Shown in pieces: positions 16,657-25,267 of a DNA stretch of 64,000 bases. The notes under the pieces were generated by a model. The model saw only the letters and a list, made by a program, of their open reading frames with translations, had not been told where the DNA came from and made no database searches. The stretch spans positions 372,001 through 436,000 of the forward strand of contig JAFEEG010000010.1 in assembly GCA_018241225.1 (NCBI GenBank). Reading direction: 5' to 3'. Position 1 is the first letter of the stretch; each line of letters begins with the position of its first letter. The position numbers and the translations under genes are program-made. Origin of the DNA: Pseudomonadota bacterium (GTDB lineage Bacteria > Pseudomonadota > Gammaproteobacteria > Burkholderiales > Burkholderiaceae_C).

Positions 16657-17346
16657 ATGAGGAAGAACACTCCCACCATCGTGCTCGTGCACGGCTTCTG
16701 GGGCGGTGCCGCCCACTGGAGCAAGGTGATCGTCGCGCTCTCGCGCCTGGGGCATGCCGACATTCGCGCGGTCGAGCTGCCGCTGACATCCCTGTCCGAC
16801 GATGCGCAGCGGCTGCAAAAGATGGTGGCGCAGCAGGAGGGGCCGGTGCTGCTGGTCGGTCACTCCTACGGCGGCGCAGTCGTCACGCAGGCCGGCGACA
16901 TGCCCAACGTCGCGGGACTGGTCTACATCGCGGCCTTTGCGCCCGATGCTGGCGAGAGCCCGGGCGGCATCACCGAGCAACACCCGCCGCTTGCCGCCGC
17001 CAATCTGGCGCCCGACAGCGACGGCTACCTGTGGATCCGCCCTGAAAAATTCCACCAAAGCTTCTGCCAGGACCTGAGCGCCGATGAAGGCCTGGTAATG
17101 GCGGTGACGCAGAAGGCGCCGCTGGCCAGCACCTTCGGCGATGCCGTTGCCGCGCCGGCCTGGAAGCGCAAGCCCTCGTGGTACCAGGTGTCCGCGCAAG
17201 ACCGCATGATCGCGCCCGAGAACCAGCAGCGCATGTCGCAGCGCATGGGCGCGCGCAAGATCATCACGCTGGAGGCCAGCCATGCATCGCTGGCCTCGAT
17301 GCCGCAGGAAGTGGCGGCGCTGATCGACGAGGCGGCGCGCGCCTAG
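16657..17346 (+). CDS. Alpha/beta-fold hydrolase
   Basis: A 229-residue cytoplasmic hydrolase of the compact EstC/hydroxynitrile-lyase-like type. VHGFWGGAAHW (11-21) supplies the oxyanion hole, GHSYGG (68-73) the nucleophile Ser70, and the late EASHASL the catalytic His (about residue 209). An aggaagg ribosome site stands just before the ATG. It follows the MarR gene by 95 bases on the same strand. It shares a CTAG at its stop with the convergent binding-protein gene, so both genes end within the same four bases. Substrate unknown. Confidence 0.88.
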   Translation: MRKNTPTIVLVHGFWGGAAHWSKVIVALSRLGHADIRAVELPLTSLSDDAQRLQKMVAQQEGPVLLVGHSYGGAVVTQAGDMPNVAGLVYIAAFAPDAGESPGGITEQHPPLAAANLAPDSDGYLWIRPEKFHQSFCQDLSADEGLVMAVTQKAPLASTFGDAVAAPAWKRKPSWYQVSAQDRMIAPENQQRMSQRMGARKIITLEASHASLASMPQEVAALIDEAARA

Positions 17347-18503
17347 CGAATCACCCGGCCGTCGGCCGTGACCGTCACCAGGTCGATGGCCCAGGCCGAA
17401 TCGTGCACGCCGGCGCGCAGGCGCAGGCGGTAGCCGCCCACATCGAGCTCGCCCAGGCTGTTCAGGGCCTTCTGCATGCTGGCGCGGTTGAGGCCGGCGC
17501 CGTTGCGGCGCACGGCTTCGCCCAGTGTCTTGGCGGCAATGAAGCCTTCCAGGCTTTCGTAGCTGGGCGTCTGGTCGGAGTTGTCGATGGCCGCCAGGTA
17601 TTCGCGCACGATGGGCGTGGCCGTGCTGCGTGGCGAGGGCACCACCTGGCTGATCACCACGCCGCGGATGTCCTTGCCCAGGGCGACGAACAGCGGGTCC
17701 ATGCCGACCATCGAGAAGTTCATGAAGGTGCCGCCCCAGCCGCTCTTGCGCATGGCGCGGATGAAGGCGGCCGTGGTGTTGAACAGCGACGCCTGGATCA
17801 CGACCTGGGGTTTTTGCGCGCTGATGGTGGCCACGGCGGCATCGACCTTGGCGCTGTTGGTAGGCACGAAGGCACTGGCCACCGGCGGCGGCAGCTTCAG
17901 CTCCTTCATGGCCATCTCCACCGCGGCCAGGCCCGCGCGGCCCATGGCGTCGTCTTCGCCCAGCACCGCGATACGGGTGTGGCCGATGGTGGCGGCGTGC
18001 TGCACTATCTTGAAGGCCTCGTCCGTCATGCTGGGGCGGACGTGGAAGACCTGCGGGAAGGAGCCGTCGCGCAGGTTGTCTGCTGCCGCGAAGGGGGCCA
18101 GGAGCACGGCGCCCTGTTCCTTGGCCACGTTGGCCGCGGCGGTGCTGCTGGCGGTGCCGACAAAGCCGAAGAGCAGGTCGGCGCCGTCGGCCAGCAGCTT
18201 CTTTGCATTGGCGCCGGCGCGGGCAGCGTCGTAGCCGTCGTCGAGCTGGCGCAGTTCCAGCTCCAGCGGCGCGTCCTTCTTCTCGTTGAAGGCATCCACG
18301 TAGAGCTTGGCGCCAGCGGCAAAGGCCAGGCCGATCTCGCTGGCGGCGCCGGTGAGCGGCACCGACTGGCCCATCACCAGCTTGCGCGCGCCGGGGGCCG
18401 CCCGGGTCGTGGTGTGCCAGCCCGCGCCCAGGACGCCCAGGCCGAGGCCTGCGCCGGCGTTGATCAGCAGCTTGCGGCGAGTGGTGACCATCGTGCGCTC
18501 CAT
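17343..18503 (-). CDS. Branched-chain amino-acid-type ABC transporter binding protein, orphan
   Basis: A 386-residue periplasmic binding protein of the LivJ/Peripla_BP_6 family (VMGQSVPLTGAASEIGLAF, then GFVGTASSTAAANV). The N-terminus MVTTRRKLLINAGAGLGLGV has a twin-arginine-like leader. I take ATG 18503 (MERTMVTTRRK); ATG 18491 is also possible, and longer versions start inside the upstream inverted repeat. No permease or ATPase genes accompany it. These binding proteins often serve aromatic acids, amides or sensing roles; the ligand here is unknown. Confidence 0.88.
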   Translation of the reverse strand: MERTMVTTRRKLLINAGAGLGLGVLGAGWHTTTRAAPGARKLVMGQSVPLTGAASEIGLAFAAGAKLYVDAFNEKKDAPLELELRQLDDGYDAARAGANAKKLLADGADLLFGFVGTASSTAAANVAKEQGAVLLAPFAAADNLRDGSFPQVFHVRPSMTDEAFKIVQHAATIGHTRIAVLGEDDAMGRAGLAAVEMAMKELKLPPPVASAFVPTNSAKVDAAVATISAQKPQVVIQASLFNTTAAFIRAMRKSGWGGTFMNFSMVGMDPLFVALGKDIRGVVISQVVPSPRSTATPIVREYLAAIDNSDQTPSYESLEGFIAAKTLGEAVRRNGAGLNRASMQKALNSLGELDVGGYRLRLRAGVHDSAWAIDLVTVTADGRVIR

Positions 18504-18514
18504 GACATTTTGTA

Positions 18515-18537
18515 ACCTTTGCATGCTACGCAAAGGT
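18515..18537. promoter_or_regulatory. Perfect 8-base inverted repeat before the orphan binding-protein gene
   Basis: ACCTTTGC-N7-GCAAAGGT lies between trmB and the binding-protein start, 11 bases upstream of the chosen ATG and next to a possible -10 (TACAAAAT, minus strand). It could be an operator or, less likely, a weak trmB terminator, since no T-run follows. Confidence 0.5.
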
Positions 18538-18560
18538 AATGCCAAGGTGCGCAAATCCGC

Positions 18561-19346
18561 TCAGGTTTTCGTGAACAAAACGTCGTAAACGCCGTGTCCG
18601 AGCTTGATGCCGCGGTTCTCGAACTTGGTCAGCGGGCGGTAGTGCGGCTTGGGCGCGTAGCCCTCGGGCGAGGCGTCTGGCGCAATGCGCAACTGGGGTT
18701 CGGCGCGCAGCACTTCCACCATCTGCTCGGCGTAGGGCTTCCAGTCGGTGGCGCAGTGCAGGTAGCCGCCCGGGGCCAGGCGGTCGGCCAGCTTCTTGAC
18801 CAGCGGGCCCTGGATCAGGCGGCGCTTGTTGTGGCGCAACTTGTGCCACGGGTCGGGGAAGAAGACATGCACACCGGCCAGCACGCCTGGGGCGAGCATG
18901 TGGTCGATCACGTCGACCGCGTCGTGGGCGCAGATGCGGATGTTGCTCAGGTTCTGTTCGCCGATGCGCTTGAGCAGCGCGCCCACGCCGGGCTCGTGCA
19001 CTTCGCAGCACAGGAAGTTGGTCTCGGGCATCAGTGCGGCGATGTGGGCCGTGGCCTCGCCCATGCCGAAGCCGATTTCGAGCACGGTGGGGGCGTTGCG
19101 GCCAAAGGCGCTGTCCAGGTCCAGCCGCTCGGCCCGGTAGGGCAGCAGGAACTGGGGGCCGAAGAGCTCATAGGCGCGGGCCTGTCCCTCGGTGGTGCGG
19201 CCACCGCGCTTGACGAAGCTTTTCAGGCGGCGGTGCAGCGGATGCGGCTTGGCTTCTTCTTCGGGCGTTGCGGCCGGGGCAGCAGCGTCTTCTTGGGGCG
19301 CGTTCTCGGGGAGTTGCGCCGGATCGGTGTCGCGGGGGGGAATCAT
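18561..19346 (-). CDS. trmB: tRNA (guanine46-N7)-methyltransferase
   Basis: A 261-residue enzyme that places m7G at position 46 of tRNA variable loops using S-adenosylmethionine. Motif I is [14 protein letters not shown], and the family signature [14 protein letters not shown] follows at about two thirds of the length. The N-terminal 40 residues are acidic and Pro/Ala-rich, an extension common in this order. I chose ATG 19346 ([10 protein letters not shown]); the longer frame upstream is a shadow of gluQRS territory. It is co-directional with gluQRS, 52 bases downstream of it. Confidence 0.96.
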   Translation of the reverse strand: MIPPRDTDPAQLPENAPQEDAAAPAATPEEEAKPHPLHRRLKSFVKRGGRTTEGQARAYELFGPQFLLPYRAERLDLDSAFGRNAPTVLEIGFGMGEATAHIAALMPETNFLCCEVHEPGVGALLKRIGEQNLSNIRICAHDAVDVIDHMLAPGVLAGVHVFFPDPWHKLRHNKRRLIQGPLVKKLADRLAPGGYLHCATDWKPYAEQMVEVLRAEPQLRIAPDASPEGYAPKPHYRPLTKFENRGIKLGHGVYDVLFTKT

Positions 19347-19398
19347 CAGGAGCGGAATTTTAGGGAATGCCCGCCACGGGGTGGCGGCACCGGGCGAT

Positions 19399-20280
19399 TC
19401 AGCGGGTGCTGGGGTAGAGCGAGCGCCACTGTGCCACCCATGCGCCGCGCTCGTCGCCGTGCAGGCCCAGCACCCGGGCGGCGGCAGACAGTTCGGCCTG
19501 CGCGGCTTCGGGCGAGCGGGTGTCGATGGCGGCCGCACCGTTCTGCTTGGACAGCTTGCTGCCATCGGCGCCCAGCACCAGCGGGGTGTGCAGATAGTGC
19601 GGGGTGGGCAGGCCCAGCGCGCGCTGCAGCAGCACCTGGCGGGCGGTGTTGTCGGCCAGGTCTTGGCCGCGCACCACGTCGGTGATGCCTTGCTGCGCAT
19701 CGTCCACCACCACGGCCAACTGGTAGGCCCAGGGGCCGTCGGCGCGCCTGAGCACGAAGTCGCCCACCTCGCGGGCCACGTCCTGCTGCTGAGGGCCCAG
19801 GCGGCGATCGGTCCAGGTCAGCGCATCCGCCTCGCCCTGGAAGCGGGTGGCGGCAAAGCGCCAGGCACGCGCCTTCTTGCCGTGCAGGCCGTCGCGGCAG
19901 GTGCCGGGGTAGACGCGCTCGCCATGGCGGGTATGGACCACGCCCCGGCGGGCCAGTGCTTCGTCAATGTCTTTTCTGGAACAGCCGCACGGGTAGGCCA
20001 GGCCCGCCTGCTGCAGTTGCGAGAGTGCGGTTTCGTAGAAGGCCGTGCGCTGCGTCTGCCAGACGGGCGGCTCGTCGGGCAACAGGCCGCAGGCGGCGAG
20101 CTGCTGCAGGATCGCTTCGCCCATGCCGCTGTGGCAGCGCTCGGTGTCGGCGTCCTCGATGCGCACCAGCCAGCGCGCCTGGGGGCCGCACGCGCGCACG
20201 TCCAGCCAGCTGGCCAGCGCGGCGACCAGCGAGCCTGCATGCAGCGGGCCGGTAGGCGAGGGCGCGAAGCGGCCGATCAA
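19399..20280 (-). CDS. gluQ: Glutamyl-queuosine tRNA(Asp) synthetase
   Basis: A 293-residue paralogue of the glutamyl-tRNA synthetase catalytic domain that attaches glutamate to queuosine in tRNA(Asp). It has the start motif [20 protein letters not shown] with the HIGH-like PLHAGS (12-17) and a KMSKS-like SKLSKQN near residue 250. It lacks an anticodon-binding domain, as expected. The only suitable start is TTG 20280, which overlaps the stop of the upstream oxidoreductase as TTGA, so translation is probably coupled. CGCSRKD contributes the zinc-site cysteines. Confidence 0.93.
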   Translation of the reverse strand: MIGRFAPSPTGPLHAGSLVAALASWLDVRACGPQARWLVRIEDADTERCHSGMGEAILQQLAACGLLPDEPPVWQTQRTAFYETALSQLQQAGLAYPCGCSRKDIDEALARRGVVHTRHGERVYPGTCRDGLHGKKARAWRFAATRFQGEADALTWTDRRLGPQQQDVAREVGDFVLRRADGPWAYQLAVVVDDAQQGITDVVRGQDLADNTARQVLLQRALGLPTPHYLHTPLVLGADGSKLSKQNGAAAIDTRSPEAAQAELSAAARVLGLHGDERGAWVAQWRSLYPSTR

Positions 20281-21347
20281 TGCACGGCAAGGGCCAGCGA
20301 CAGGCCCGAGAGGAAGGCCTCTTCCACCCGGTGGCCGGTGCACCAGTCGCCGGCGGCGCCCAGCCCGGTCTTGGCGTCCCACAGGTGCGGCTTGCCGGCC
20401 GGCACCAGGGTCTGGGCCTCGGGCCAGCAACGGGTCTGGGCGTAGGCGGGTTCGGCGCGGATGCCGGTGACTTCGGCAAAGGCGCGCAGCAGCTTGGCCT
20501 GCACGCGCGGCGCGTCGTCCTGCAGGTGTTCCTGCGACCAGTCGGGGCTGGCCTGCAAGGTCCAGCGCTCGACGGTCTGGCGCCCCGGCTTGGAGGATTC
20601 GCGCGCCAGCCAGGCCACGCGGTGGTGCGTGCTGCGCGCCGCGTTCCATTGCGGACCCAGGTGCGACATGGTGGGCTGGTTGGCGTTGGGGAAGGCGATC
20701 ATCAGCGTCCAGCACGGCCCCACCTTCACCGGTGCCAGCTGCTCGGTGAGTTCGGGCGAGTGCGATGCCAGCAGGCGGCGCGCCGGGTTGGGCGGGGTGG
20801 CCAGCAGCACGGCGTCGAAGCCCGAGTGCACATGCACCGAGCCGTCGTCGGCTTCGGTGCGCACTTGCCAGCGCGTGTTGTCCAGCGCGTCACGCTCGAC
20901 CTGCGTGACCTGCAGGCCGGTGAGCAGCGAATCGCCCAGCGGCTTGGCCCAGTAGGCCACCAGTGCGCTCATGCCGGGCTGGGCCACGAAGTGCGGCTCC
21001 AGGCGGGGCAGGGCGGCCTCGGCCACGCGGCCGTGCGCATCGAGCACGCGCACTGCGTTGGCGCTCCAGGGCCGGCACAGCTCGGGCGTGGTCTGCAGCA
21101 CGCGCATGAAGCGCGGGTCGCGCACGGTGAAGTACTGCGCCCCGCTGTCGAAGCTGCCAAAGGGCGTGGGCTCGCTGGCCATGCGTCCGCCCGGCTGCTT
21201 GTTCCATTCGAACACCGTGACGCGGTGGCCCGCTTGCACCAGGGTGCGGGCACAGGCGACGCCGGCAATGCCGGCACCGACGATGGCGAAGTGCTGGCTG
21301 GACGATTTCGGCGGGCGGCTGCGTTTGGCGGTGTTGCGAAGGCTCAT
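20277..21347 (-). CDS. FAD-dependent amine-oxidase-like oxidoreductase
   Basis: A 356-residue flavoprotein with an N-terminal Rossmann motif [17 protein letters not shown] (20-36), the GG doublet region PGGRMAS (52-58) and the C-terminal FAD block [20 protein letters not shown]. It matches bacterial NAD(P)/FAD proteins related to renalase and monoamine oxidases. I chose ATG 21347 ([10 protein letters not shown]); the frame continues 60 bases upstream without family likeness. It is translationally coupled to gluQ, though no functional link is evident. Substrate unknown. Confidence 0.85.
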   Translation of the reverse strand: MSLRNTAKRSRPPKSSSQHFAIVGAGIAGVACARTLVQAGHRVTVFEWNKQPGGRMASEPTPFGSFDSGAQYFTVRDPRFMRVLQTTPELCRPWSANAVRVLDAHGRVAEAALPRLEPHFVAQPGMSALVAYWAKPLGDSLLTGLQVTQVERDALDNTRWQVRTEADDGSVHVHSGFDAVLLATPPNPARRLLASHSPELTEQLAPVKVGPCWTLMIAFPNANQPTMSHLGPQWNAARSTHHRVAWLARESSKPGRQTVERWTLQASPDWSQEHLQDDAPRVQAKLLRAFAEVTGIRAEPAYAQTRCWPEAQTLVPAGKPHLWDAKTGLGAAGDWCTGHRVEEAFLSGLSLALAVH

Positions 21348-21434
21348 GGGCTTGTCTCGGCTGTTGGGGTTGGAATGTGTGACGGGTCGACAGACTCTAA
21401 CCGCCATTGGGCCTGCCGCGACGCGGCAACGCGC

Positions 21435-22391
21435 TTATCGAAAACTCCTGTGGTTGCTCAGGAGCGCACGGCGTGTACCTTCATGCTCGAAACGTTCCAG
21501 CCACCACTGCAGCGCGTGGCCCGGCGTGCCGCTGGCCGGCATGCGCCAGGCACAGTGCATCTGGCCGCTGGGCGGCGAGCGCTCGGTCTGGCACTCCACC
21601 AGGTGGCCGGCCTCGATGTAGGGCCGCGCCATCGGCTCGGGCAGGAAGCCGCCGCCCAGCCCGTGCAACTGGGCCGCGAGCTTGGCCTGCATGCTGGGCA
21701 CGGTGAGCACGTCCTGCCCGATCACCAGGTTCACCGTCATGCTTTCGCCGGTGCGCGATGAATCTGCGGCGGCCACGGCGCGGTGCTGGCGCATGACCTC
21801 GTCGCTGAGCGGTACGGTGAGCTTGGCCAGCGGATGGTGCGGCGCCACGCAGAAGATGAAGCGCAGCTCGCCCAGCAGGCAGCTGCGAATGGCCGTGGCG
21901 GTGAAGGCCAGGCCCGCCGCGCCCACCACGGTGCCGATGGCCAGGTCGGCCTGGCCGCTGGTCAGGCTCTGCGCGGTGCCCAATAGCGTCTCGTCCAGCA
22001 GCTTCAGGCGCGTGGGCGGGTTCAGCGCGTAGAAGGCGCCCACCAGCTCCAGCACCGGGTCGCGGGCGATCACTGTGTCCAGTGCAATGGTCAGCTGCGC
22101 CTCCCAGCCGGTGGCCACGCGCCGCACCCGGTTGGCCACCGCGTCGATCTCGCCCAGCAGCCAGGCGCCTTCGCGCAGCAGCTCGGCGCCGGCGGCGGTG
22201 ATTCGGGCCTGGCGGGCGCTGCGGTCGAACAGCAGAACGTCCAGCGCGTCCTCGATCTGGCGGATGCGATACGACAGGGCGCTGGGCACCAGGTTCAGGG
22301 CGCGTGCGGCGCCGGCAAAGCTGCCGTACTGGGCCACGGCCTGCAGCATGGCCAGGGCGTCGGGGGTGAGGGCATCGCGGGCGGTGGTCAT
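21435..22391 (-). CDS. LysR-family regulator, probable controller of the pirin cluster
   Basis: A 318-residue LysR regulator with a clear helix-turn-helix (MLQAVAQYGSFAGAARALN, then LVPSALSYRIRQIEDALDV) and effector domain. It resembles YhaJ-type regulators, which respond to quinones or aromatic electrophiles. It is divergent from the pirin/DoxX/flavoprotein genes. The 164-base gap contains a 15-base palindrome (22412-22426), consistent with autoregulation and activation of the neighbour operon. Confidence 0.9.
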   Translation of the reverse strand: MTTARDALTPDALAMLQAVAQYGSFAGAARALNLVPSALSYRIRQIEDALDVLLFDRSARQARITAAGAELLREGAWLLGEIDAVANRVRRVATGWEAQLTIALDTVIARDPVLELVGAFYALNPPTRLKLLDETLLGTAQSLTSGQADLAIGTVVGAAGLAFTATAIRSCLLGELRFIFCVAPHHPLAKLTVPLSDEVMRQHRAVAAADSSRTGESMTVNLVIGQDVLTVPSMQAKLAAQLHGLGGGFLPEPMARPYIEAGHLVECQTERSPPSGQMHCAWRMPASGTPGHALQWWLERFEHEGTRRALLSNHRSFR

Positions 22392-22411
22392 CGGCGGGTC
22401 ACGATTCTTCG

Positions 22412-22426
22412 TTCAAATTATTTGAA
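22412..22426. promoter_or_regulatory. Probable LysR box, TTCAAA-TTA-TTTGAA
   Basis: A perfect 6-base dyad with 3-base centre stands 20 bases before the LysR start, in the divergent gap to the pirin operon. The shape and position fit a LysR recognition site. Confidence 0.6.
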
Positions 22427-22555
22427 TGATGCCTTCAAAACCCGGCGCTCGCGAGCCCCTTCCTACTCCCTAAAGTTACATACATCCGCTGCGCATACGG
22501 CGCGGCCTACGAGAGAGCCCGGGGCCAGAGGCCCGCAGGGCAAGGAGTGAGAAAG

Positions 22556-23257
22556 ATGCTTCAAATTCGCAGATCACAGGAACGCGGCTATGCCGACCAT
22601 GGCTGGCTGCGCTCGTACCACAGCTTTTCCTTTGCCGGCTACTTCGACCCGGCCCACATGGGCTTTGGCAACCTGCGCGTCATCAACGAAGACCGCGTGG
22701 CGGCCGGTGCCGGCTTCGGCACGCACGGCCACCGCGACATGGAAATCATCAGCTACGTGCTGTCGGGCGAACTGGCGCACAAGGACAGCATGGGCAATGT
22801 GGAATCCATTCCGCCCGGCGACGTGCAGCGGATGAGCGCCGGCCGCGGCGTGATGCACAGCGAGTTCAACCACAAGGCCGACCAGACCACGCACTTTCTG
22901 CAGATCTGGATCGAACCCAACGTGAAGGGCATCGAGCCCGGCTACGAGCAAAAGAGCTTCGATGCGGCGCAAAAGCGCGGAAAGCTGCGCCTGGTGGCCT
23001 CGCCCGACGGTGCCGAGGGCTCGGTGCTCATCCATGCCGATGCACGCCTGTACGCAGGCCTGTTCGACGGCGCGGAGGAAGCCACGCTGACGCTCGACAA
23101 GGAACGCAAGACCTACGTGCACCTGGTGCGCGGAGAACTCGAAGTGAACGGCCAGAAGCTCAGCGGTGGCGACGCCGCCAAGCTTGAAGGCGAATCACAG
23201 CTGCGTCTTGCTGCGGCCAAGGACGCCGAGGTGCTGGTGTTCGATCTCCAGCCCTGA
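22556..23257 (+). CDS. Pirin family protein (YhhW-like quercetinase type)
   Basis: A 233-residue bicupin. The N-terminal cupin carries the metal ligands in GFGTHGHRDMEI and, later, GRGVMHSEF, which is the His-His-His-Glu arrangement of pirins. E. coli YhhW in this group has quercetin 2,3-dioxygenase activity. I chose ATG 22556 because aaggag (22542-22547) sits 8 bases before it; an in-frame GTG 9 bases upstream overlaps that site. It heads a co-directional set with DoxX, WrbA-like and a second pirin. Confidence 0.93.
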   Translation: MLQIRRSQERGYADHGWLRSYHSFSFAGYFDPAHMGFGNLRVINEDRVAAGAGFGTHGHRDMEIISYVLSGELAHKDSMGNVESIPPGDVQRMSAGRGVMHSEFNHKADQTTHFLQIWIEPNVKGIEPGYEQKSFDAAQKRGKLRLVASPDGAEGSVLIHADARLYAGLFDGAEEATLTLDKERKTYVHLVRGELEVNGQKLSGGDAAKLEGESQLRLAAAKDAEVLVFDLQP

Positions 23258-23320
23258 AGCTTCCTTACTTCGGCCTTTTTGTCAGTCCTTCAACTTTTTC
23301 AACTGAGGAGTCTTTTCATC

Positions 23321-23764
23321 ATGTCCAACTCGATCACCGCTACCGCCAACCGCAATGACGCCGGCACGCTGCCCGGCGGCGACCTGCTCGCGCTGGTCGG
23401 CCGCGTCCTCGTGGCCTACCTGTTCATTCCCGCCGGCTTCGGCAAGCTGATGGGCTTTGCCGGCACGGTCGGCTACATCAGCTCGGTGGGCATGCCCATG
23501 CCTGCAGTGGCCGCCGTCATTGCGATCATCGTGGAGCTGGGTGCCGGCATTGCGCTGCTGGTGGGCTACAAGACCCGCATCGCCGCCATCGTGCTGGCCG
23601 TGTTCACGCTGGTCGCCTCGTTCTTCTTCCACGCCTACTGGGCCGCGCCCGAAGCGATGAAGATGGTTGCCACGCTGCTGTTCAACAAGAACATCGCGGT
23701 GGTGGGCGGCCTGCTGGCCCTGGCTGCCTTCGGCCCCGGTCGCTTGTCCATCGACAAGAAGTAA
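23321..23764 (+). CDS. DoxX family membrane protein
   Basis: A 147-residue inner-membrane protein with four hydrophobic helices. Family segments include LLALVGRVLVAYLFIPAGFGKL and ELGAGIALLVGYKTRIAAIVLA. DoxX proteins (YphA/YqjF group) are often found with pirins and quinone reductases and are thought to act in membrane redox balance or thiol stress. It sits between the first pirin and the WrbA-like flavoprotein with short gaps. A gaggag ribosome site is 10-15 bases before the ATG. Confidence 0.92.
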   Translation: MSNSITATANRNDAGTLPGGDLLALVGRVLVAYLFIPAGFGKLMGFAGTVGYISSVGMPMPAVAAVIAIIVELGAGIALLVGYKTRIAAIVLAVFTLVASFFFHAYWAAPEAMKMVATLLFNKNIAVVGGLLALAAFGPGRLSIDKK

Positions 23765-23787
23765 GGCACTTGAGGGAAACTCGGACG

Positions 23788-24342
23788 ATGTCTGACATCG
23801 TCGTAGTTTTCCATTCCGGTTACGGCCACACCCAGCGCATGGCGCAGGCAGTGGCCGATGGCGCGGGCGCCCTGTTGATTCCCATCGATGCCGACGGCAA
23901 CTTGCCGGCCGGCGGTTGGGATGCAATCGCGGCGGCCCGCGCCATTGTCTTTGGCGCGCCCACCTACATGGGTGGGCCCAGCTGGCAGTTCAAGAAATTC
24001 GCGGACGCTTCGTCCAAGCCCTGGTACGTGCAGGCCTGGAAGGACAAGCTCTTTGCCGGCTTTACCAACAGCGCGGCCATGAACGGCGACAAGTTCGCCA
24101 CCATCCAGTACTTCTGGACGCTGGCCATGCAGCACGGCGGCCTGTGGGTGGGCCTGGGCGTGCTGCCTTCCAACGACAAGGCGGCCACGCGCAACTCTCC
24201 CAATTTCGTGGGCGGCTATGCTGGCGCGCTCGCTACCTCGCCCACCGACGCCAGTTCGTCGGAAATGGCCAAAGGCGACCTCGAGACGGCACGCATCCTG
24301 GGTGAACGCGTGGCCGGTGCGGCCGCGAAATTCGGACGCTGA
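23788..24342 (+). CDS. WrbA-like flavodoxin, NAD(P)H:quinone oxidoreductase
   Basis: A 184-residue flavodoxin-fold protein. The FMN phosphate loop is HSGYGHTQRMA (9-19), and PTYMGGPSWQFKKF matches the WrbA PTRFG-type segment. WrbA enzymes reduce quinones by two electrons, avoiding semiquinone radicals. It lies 23 bases after doxX and 39 before a second pirin, which suggests a common job in quinone or electrophile detoxification. A longer start at 23770 would overlap the intergenic gap and lacks family support. Confidence 0.9.
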   Translation: MSDIVVVFHSGYGHTQRMAQAVADGAGALLIPIDADGNLPAGGWDAIAAARAIVFGAPTYMGGPSWQFKKFADASSKPWYVQAWKDKLFAGFTNSAAMNGDKFATIQYFWTLAMQHGGLWVGLGVLPSNDKAATRNSPNFVGGYAGALATSPTDASSSEMAKGDLETARILGERVAGAAAKFGR

Positions 24343-24381
24343 AGGGCGCCTTCCCGCAAGACAACGAAATTGGAGTCCACG

Positions 24382-25260
24382 ATGGAATTTCTCAAGCCAC
24401 ACGACAAGGACCTGGGCGGCGGCTTCCTGGTGCGCCGCCTGCTGCCGGCGGCCACCAAGCGCTCGGTCGGTCCCTTTGTCTTCTTCGACCACATGGGGCC
24501 GGTCAAGGAGCACCCGGGCCGCGAGCACGACGTGCGCCCGCACCCGCACATCGGCCTGGCCACCGTCACCTACCTTTTCGAAGGCGCGATGATGCATCGC
24601 GACAGCATCGGCAGCGAGCAGGAAATCCGCCCCGGCGCCGTCAACTGGATGACGGCCGGCCGCGGCATCGTTCACTCCGAGCGCAAGCCGCAGCGCCTGC
24701 TGGACGCCGAATACGTCAACCACGGCCTGCAGCTGTGGGCCGCGCTTCCCAAGGAGTTCGAAGAGATCGAGCCCAGCTTCACGCACACGGAGGCCGAGGC
24801 CATTCCGGAAGTGACGCAGCACGGCGCGAGCATCCGCGTGCTCATCGGCGAGGCCTTCGGCGTGCGCTCGCCGGTGAAGACCTTTGCACCCACGCTCTAC
24901 ATCGACGTGGCGCTGCCTGCAGCCGGCAACATCGAGCTGCCGGTGCTGGCGCGCGAAGAAGCGCTGTACGTGGTCGAAGGCGCCATCGAAGTCGACGGGC
25001 AAGCAGTGCCGCCGTTCTCGATGGTGCTGCTGCCCGAGGACAAGCCGGTCCAGCTGCGTGCCACGGGCGATGCGCCGGTGCGCCTGGTCGTCATTGGCGG
25101 CGACCCGCTGGACGGGCCGCGCTTCATGTCCTGGAACTTCGTGTCCAGCAGCCGCGAGCGCATCCTGCAGGCCGGCGAGGACTGGGAAGCCAAGCGCATG
25201 GGCCAGGTGCCGGGCGAGACGGAATTCATTCCGCTGCCCCCGCACGTGCTGACCAGGTAA
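24382..25260 (+). CDS. Second pirin family protein
   Basis: A 292-residue pirin, longer than the first and of a different subgroup. The cupin ligands appear in RPHPHIGLATVTYLFEG and GRGIVHSER, and the C-terminal cupin ends with GDPLDGPRFMSWNFVSSSRE, a segment common to bacterial pirins. It is the last gene of the LysR-linked operon; the curA-like gene converges 7 bases after its stop. A ggag ribosome site precedes the ATG at 24382. Enzyme activity, if any, is unproven. Confidence 0.93.
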   Translation: MEFLKPHDKDLGGGFLVRRLLPAATKRSVGPFVFFDHMGPVKEHPGREHDVRPHPHIGLATVTYLFEGAMMHRDSIGSEQEIRPGAVNWMTAGRGIVHSERKPQRLLDAEYVNHGLQLWAALPKEFEEIEPSFTHTEAEAIPEVTQHGASIRVLIGEAFGVRSPVKTFAPTLYIDVALPAAGNIELPVLAREEALYVVEGAIEVDGQAVPPFSMVLLPEDKPVQLRATGDAPVRLVVIGGDPLDGPRFMSWNFVSSSRERILQAGEDWEAKRMGQVPGETEFIPLPPHVLTR

Positions 25261-25267
25261 GACCCGG

